Assembly (NCBI GenBank): GCA_002839415.1
Contig: PGXZ01000001.1
Location: 1 to 57,258 of the forward strand
Direction of reading: 5' to 3'
Source: Candidatus Saccharibacteria bacterium HGW-Saccharibacteria-1
GTDB taxonomy: Bacteria > Patescibacteriota > Saccharimonadia > Saccharimonadales > Saccharimonadaceae
DNA: 57,258 bases
The notes beneath the pieces are model-generated. The model did no database searches, had not been told where the DNA came from, and was given only the letters and a program-made list of their open reading frames with translations. Positions 54,462-57,258 of this stretch are shown here, one piece after another. The first letter of the stretch is position 1, and each line of letters opens with the position of its first letter. The position numbers were made by a program, and so were the translations under genes.

Positions 54462-55082
54462 ATGAAACCCGAAACTAATCCTCATGTCGCAGTGGATGCC
54501 GAGTCGAACACCCGATTGCAGCCTGCACCACAGGTTCAACCGGTTGAGCAACTGCCGGTATCACCACAGTCGCAACCTCAACTTGAAACACAACCTCGGG
54601 TTCAGCCAGCTATGCAATTGCAAGCTCAAATTCAGCCTACGCCCAAACCTCAATCTCAGATTATTGCAACGGTCGCGCCCAAGGATAAACGTCGTCACTT
54701 TTTGGCAGTGTTCTTCTTTAGCTTTATGTGGGGAACCTTTGGGGCGGACAGGTTTTACTTGGGTAAATATGGTACGGGTTTTTTGAAGTTGATTACTTTT
54801 GGCGGATTTGGACTATGGACTTTGGTTGATTTAACTTTGGTCATGTATGGAGCGATGCGCGATAGCGACGGCAATGAGATGCTTGAGTATGAGCGTTATA
54901 AGAAGTTCGCCAATCGAACGGTTATGATATTTTCACTAGCTGTTGGTGCGCTGATTTTAGTTACAGGCGTGTCGTTAATAATGACGATTATGCAGTTTAT
55001 GCAGGGTGGTGGCATTACTCAGCTTTTGATGGGTGGTGGCCAGACATCTGAACTAAACCAAATTCAGAGTTTGTTAAAATAA
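54462..55082 (+). CDS. TM2-domain protein with a Gln/Pro-rich N-terminus
   Basis: A 206-residue protein. The first 70 residues are an irregular Gln/Pro-rich repeat (PQ, QPQ), probably disordered. It is followed by a TM2 domain of two helices with the conserved turn: FGADRFYLGKYGTGFLKLITFGGFG, then WTLVDL. A third helix lies near 165-190. TM2 proteins are small membrane proteins of largely unknown function. AAGGAAAA precedes the ATG. The Gln/Pro tail is unusual and may bind other proteins. Confidence 0.85.
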   Translation: MKPETNPHVAVDAESNTRLQPAPQVQPVEQLPVSPQSQPQLETQPRVQPAMQLQAQIQPTPKPQSQIIATVAPKDKRRHFLAVFFFSFMWGTFGADRFYLGKYGTGFLKLITFGGFGLWTLVDLTLVMYGAMRDSDGNEMLEYERYKKFANRTVMIFSLAVGALILVTGVSLIMTIMQFMQGGGITQLLMGGGQTSELNQIQSLLK

Positions 55083-55091
55083 TGTTAATAT

Positions 55092-55121
55092 TTGACCAAA
55101 TGAGTCTTTTTGTTGGATAAT
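55092..55121 (+). promoter_or_regulatory. Promoter of the secreted coiled-coil protein gene
   Basis: TTGACC (55092-55097), 18 bp, GATAAT (55116-55121), then 8 nt to the ATG at 55130, suggesting a leaderless message. Confidence 0.45.
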
Positions 55122-55129
55122 AGAACGAT

Positions 55130-55681
55130 ATGACAATTCATAAAAAGACAATTGGCTTTAGTTTGATCATTGCGGTCTGTTTGGCTGGCGCATCTTTTTT
55201 GAGTGTCTCGGCTCAAAATACTTCAATAACTGCCCAGCAAACTGAGAAAATTCACAGCAATTGTACTTCGCTAAAAAATACTCTAAACCAGCTTCATTCA
55301 AGTGATGCCCTGCTAAGAGTAAACATGGGTCAAACTTATGAATCGGTCCTAACGAAGCTAATTGATAGATTTAATAGTCGTTTATCGAACAATAAAATAA
55401 ATAACGACAATTTAAAATCGGCTACAAGCGAATACAATACGGCACTTGATGTTTTTAGGCTGGATTATAAAACTTATGAGGAGAGGCTTTCTGATGCCTT
55501 GAATACTGACTGTTCGGAGCAGCCGGCGGCTTTTTATGATGCGGTCGCCATTGCCCGAGGTGAAAGAATTAGGGTCCATGCCGATGTTGTTAGGCTTGAT
55601 CAGTTAATTGATAAGTACCAACAGTCGCTTGATCAGTTTGAAAAGGATTATCGGTCAGTTGTTCAGGGATTAAAGAAATAA
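55130..55681 (+). CDS. Secreted helical hypothetical protein
   Basis: A 183-residue protein with a signal peptide (FSLIIAVCLAGASFLSVSA, cleavage about residue 28) and a long, mostly helical mature part rich in charged heptads. Two cysteines (NCTSL and TDCSEQ) sit at the ends of the helical region and could pair. The family was not recognised. The next gene overlaps its stop by one base (TAATG), so the two products are probably partners at the membrane surface. Confidence 0.75.
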   Translation: MTIHKKTIGFSLIIAVCLAGASFLSVSAQNTSITAQQTEKIHSNCTSLKNTLNQLHSSDALLRVNMGQTYESVLTKLIDRFNSRLSNNKINNDNLKSATSEYNTALDVFRLDYKTYEERLSDALNTDCSEQPAAFYDAVAIARGERIRVHADVVRLDQLIDKYQQSLDQFEKDYRSVVQGLKK

Positions 55682-56046
55682 TGAGCCAGGCTAAAAAAAC
55701 ACCTTCTGGACGAAACAATTTCTTAGTGATGATTTCTGGGGCTGTTGTCATAACCGGGTTACTAGTGGTTGTTAGTATGTCGATGTATAGCAGTAGTGGC
55801 GCAGCCCAACTAGATCTCAGCCGCCCAGGTTATGTTAGCGTGCGCGATAAAGCGGTCAAAAACGATTCTGATTTCCAGACTTTTTCTAGCTCGGGTGAAA
55901 TCAACGAAAAAATAATTAGTGAATTTAAAATTTCATTTGCAAAGCAAGCCTTAAAAGTCAAATTAGTTGACGCTTTCGGCGGCGATCCACTCAGCCCGGT
56001 ATCACTTGGTATTGATGCGGTCGATCCTATCGAAACTACTCAATAG
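55681..56046 (+). CDS. Single-pass membrane hypothetical protein
   Basis: A 121-residue product: a short basic start, one membrane helix (about 14-36) and an extracytoplasmic part of about 85 residues without cysteines. The family was not recognised. Translation is coupled to the secreted helical protein by a TAATG overlap. Its 3' end overlaps the convergent murC stop by 11 nt. Confidence 0.7.
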   Translation: MSQAKKTPSGRNNFLVMISGAVVITGLLVVVSMSMYSSSGAAQLDLSRPGYVSVRDKAVKNDSDFQTFSSSGEINEKIISEFKISFAKQALKVKLVDAFGGDPLSPVSLGIDAVDPIETTQ

Positions 56047-57258
56047 ATTCGTTTAGTTTATTTCTAATCCAACCGTCAATTTCGCCTGCGCCCATGCACA
56101 AAACTAGTTTATTCTCGTTTAATGATTGTTGGATGATGTTCCATAAATCCTGGTTGAAATCGGCAATGATAATATCGTTTTTATTGGTGATATTTTGAAT
56201 CAGTTCAATTGGTTTTAAAATGGCCAGATTAGGATCTTCACGCGATAAATATGTCGGCAACCAGTAAATTGCTTCAGCTGATTTAAATTGATTAGTATAT
56301 TGATCTTTGATTTCGTGTTGTCTGATGTTTTGATGTGGTTGATAAATTAAAACAACGTGATCTGATAGCTCTCGGGCAAGCTGCAAGGTGGCTGCAATTT
56401 CGACCGGATGGTGGCCGTAATCGCTGTATAGATTATTGGCAAGTTTTTCGAATCGCCTGTCGGTACCTGGGAATTGGTTGATTATTTCGTCGGTTGATTG
56501 ATTGAAGCCAGTTTGTTTCAAGCCGGTTTGAACCAGGGTAGCGTTGCGGCGATTATGTATTCCGGCAAGTGTTAGTTGGGGGTTGACGTCGGTTGTGGAT
56601 AAAATGTGGATATTTTGCAAATCATTAAACAATTCAGCGTGTTGATCATCCCAGCTTATCGTGTGATTACTATTTTTGGCAAATTGGTAAAAAGCCGCCA
56701 GATAGTCATTTTTTGTTGGATAAGTATCGGGGTGATCATAATCAATCGAAGAAATTAGCGACAAATATGGTTTGTAGTGTAGAAAATTACGGTCAAATTC
56801 ATCACACTCATATACAAAATATTCACTGCCGGGTACAAATTTACCGCTTGGTCCAAATGATAGCGTGGTACCGACTGAATAACTGACTGGAATGCCCAAT
56901 TGTTGCATTGTCCAGACTAACATGCCAGAAGTTGTGGTCTTGCCGTGAGTGCCAGCGCAAGCAATTAGTTTGAGATTTTTCCGCTCGATAATATAAGCTA
57001 GCAGTTCATCTCGTTTGCCGGTTTTAATACCTAGCTCTCGGGCCATTACGAGTTCGGGGTGATCGCTGGGCAGGGCAGCGGTATAAATGAACCAATCGAG
57101 GGGTTTTTGCGCGTGATAGCCTTTTAAAAACTCACCGTCTTGGTTGTTGCAGATTGTTATATTTTTCTTGCGAAGTTCTTTGGTAATTAGCGATTCAACT
57201 GGATCCGAGCCAACGATATCGTATCCAGCATCAAGGGCAATTTCAGCCAGCGGCCCAA
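56036..57258 (-). CDS. murC: UDP-N-acetylmuramate--L-alanine ligase (MurC), partial at the window edge
   Basis: A Mur ligase, open across the window edge at 57258, so its N-terminus is missing. The last visible upstream codons read PLAEIALDAGYDIVGSDP, the start of the UDP-binding domain, so only a few dozen residues are absent. The ATP loop is ACAGTHGKTTTSGML; GxHGKTTT with histidine is typical of MurC/Mpl. The acceptor-domain part contains GTDRRFEKL and DYGHHPVEI. MurC adds the first amino acid to UDP-MurNAc in the cytoplasm. Mpl is a less likely alternative. Confidence 0.92.
   Translation of the reverse strand, partial: GPLAEIALDAGYDIVGSDPVESLITKELRKKNITICNNQDGEFLKGYHAQKPLDWFIYTAALPSDHPELVMARELGIKTGKRDELLAYIIERKNLKLIACAGTHGKTTTSGMLVWTMQQLGIPVSYSVGTTLSFGPSGKFVPGSEYFVYECDEFDRNFLHYKPYLSLISSIDYDHPDTYPTKNDYLAAFYQFAKNSNHTISWDDQHAELFNDLQNIHILSTTDVNPQLTLAGIHNRRNATLVQTGLKQTGFNQSTDEIINQFPGTDRRFEKLANNLYSDYGHHPVEIAATLQLARELSDHVVLIYQPHQNIRQHEIKDQYTNQFKSAEAIYWLPTYLSREDPNLAILKPIELIQNITNKNDIIIADFNQDLWNIIQQSLNENKLVLCMGAGEIDGWIRNKLNESIE

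Overview
The window looks like a chromosomal segment of an ultra-small, AT-rich bacterium of the Patescibacteria/CPR, most likely Candidatus Saccharibacteria (TM7). The support is indirect: compact and often overlapping genes, UGA used as a normal stop (which excludes the CPR lineages that recode UGA), a short archaeal/eukaryote-type prolyl-tRNA synthetase, Gram-positive-like membrane-anchored surface proteins with no outer-membrane machinery, and many genes whose -10 box sits 6-10 nt upstream of the ATG with no ribosome binding site. No rRNA, tRNA, CRISPR array or insertion sequence was recognised.

Layout. 0.2-5.6 kb: a possible HEPN-like fragment; an Fe-S/redox block (iscS-iscU-flavin reductase on the minus strand, divergent from a U32-family enzyme and a ferredoxin on the plus strand); then two small stress-type membrane proteins. 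5.8-8.3 kb: a type II restriction-modification pair. 8.4-20.8 kb: a serine hydrolase, a Nudix enzyme, proS, a D,D-carboxypeptidase-like protein, two GT4 glycosyltransferases, an ABC exporter of MacB/FtsX type and several single-pass membrane proteins. 20.8-36 kb: a minus-strand surface-protein island with a 1878-residue kelch protein, a 1.3-kb-residue-class beta-repeat/CBM-like protein, Ig/PKD and DUF916-like proteins and three related secreted proteins. 36-43.3 kb: a plus-strand beta-repeat membrane protein, an unusual three-way-junction palindromic element, and an F1-type ATPase operon. 43.3-50 kb: a metal exporter with its Fur-type regulator, an SRAP homologue divergent from an XTP pyrophosphatase, a glycosyltransferase and a pilin-propeller fusion. 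50-57.3 kb: an AbrB-type regulator with an MFS exporter, a small ORF in a hairpin-rich transcript, a DsbA-like oxidase, a CNNM/CBS protein, a TM2 protein, two secreted or anchored hypotheticals and a partial murC.

How the parts fit. Many products act at the cell envelope: adhesin-like propellers, a pilin carrying a propeller, carbohydrate-binding-like modules, glycosyltransferases, peptidoglycan enzymes and a DsbA-like oxidase that could form the many paired cysteines in the surface proteins. This is consistent with a host-attached episymbiont, which is inference.

The strongest candidate for something undescribed is the ATPase operon. It encodes delta, alpha, gamma, beta and epsilon plus a b-like stalk, but no recognisable a subunit and no ordinary c subunit. 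Its first gene instead encodes an exported-domain protein ending in a two-helix hairpin with a c-like GRNP loop and no membrane carboxylate. Other notable items are the three-way-junction element next to this operon, the widespread leaderless promoters, an SRAP homologue lacking two active-site residues, and a pilin fused to a seven-repeat propeller.
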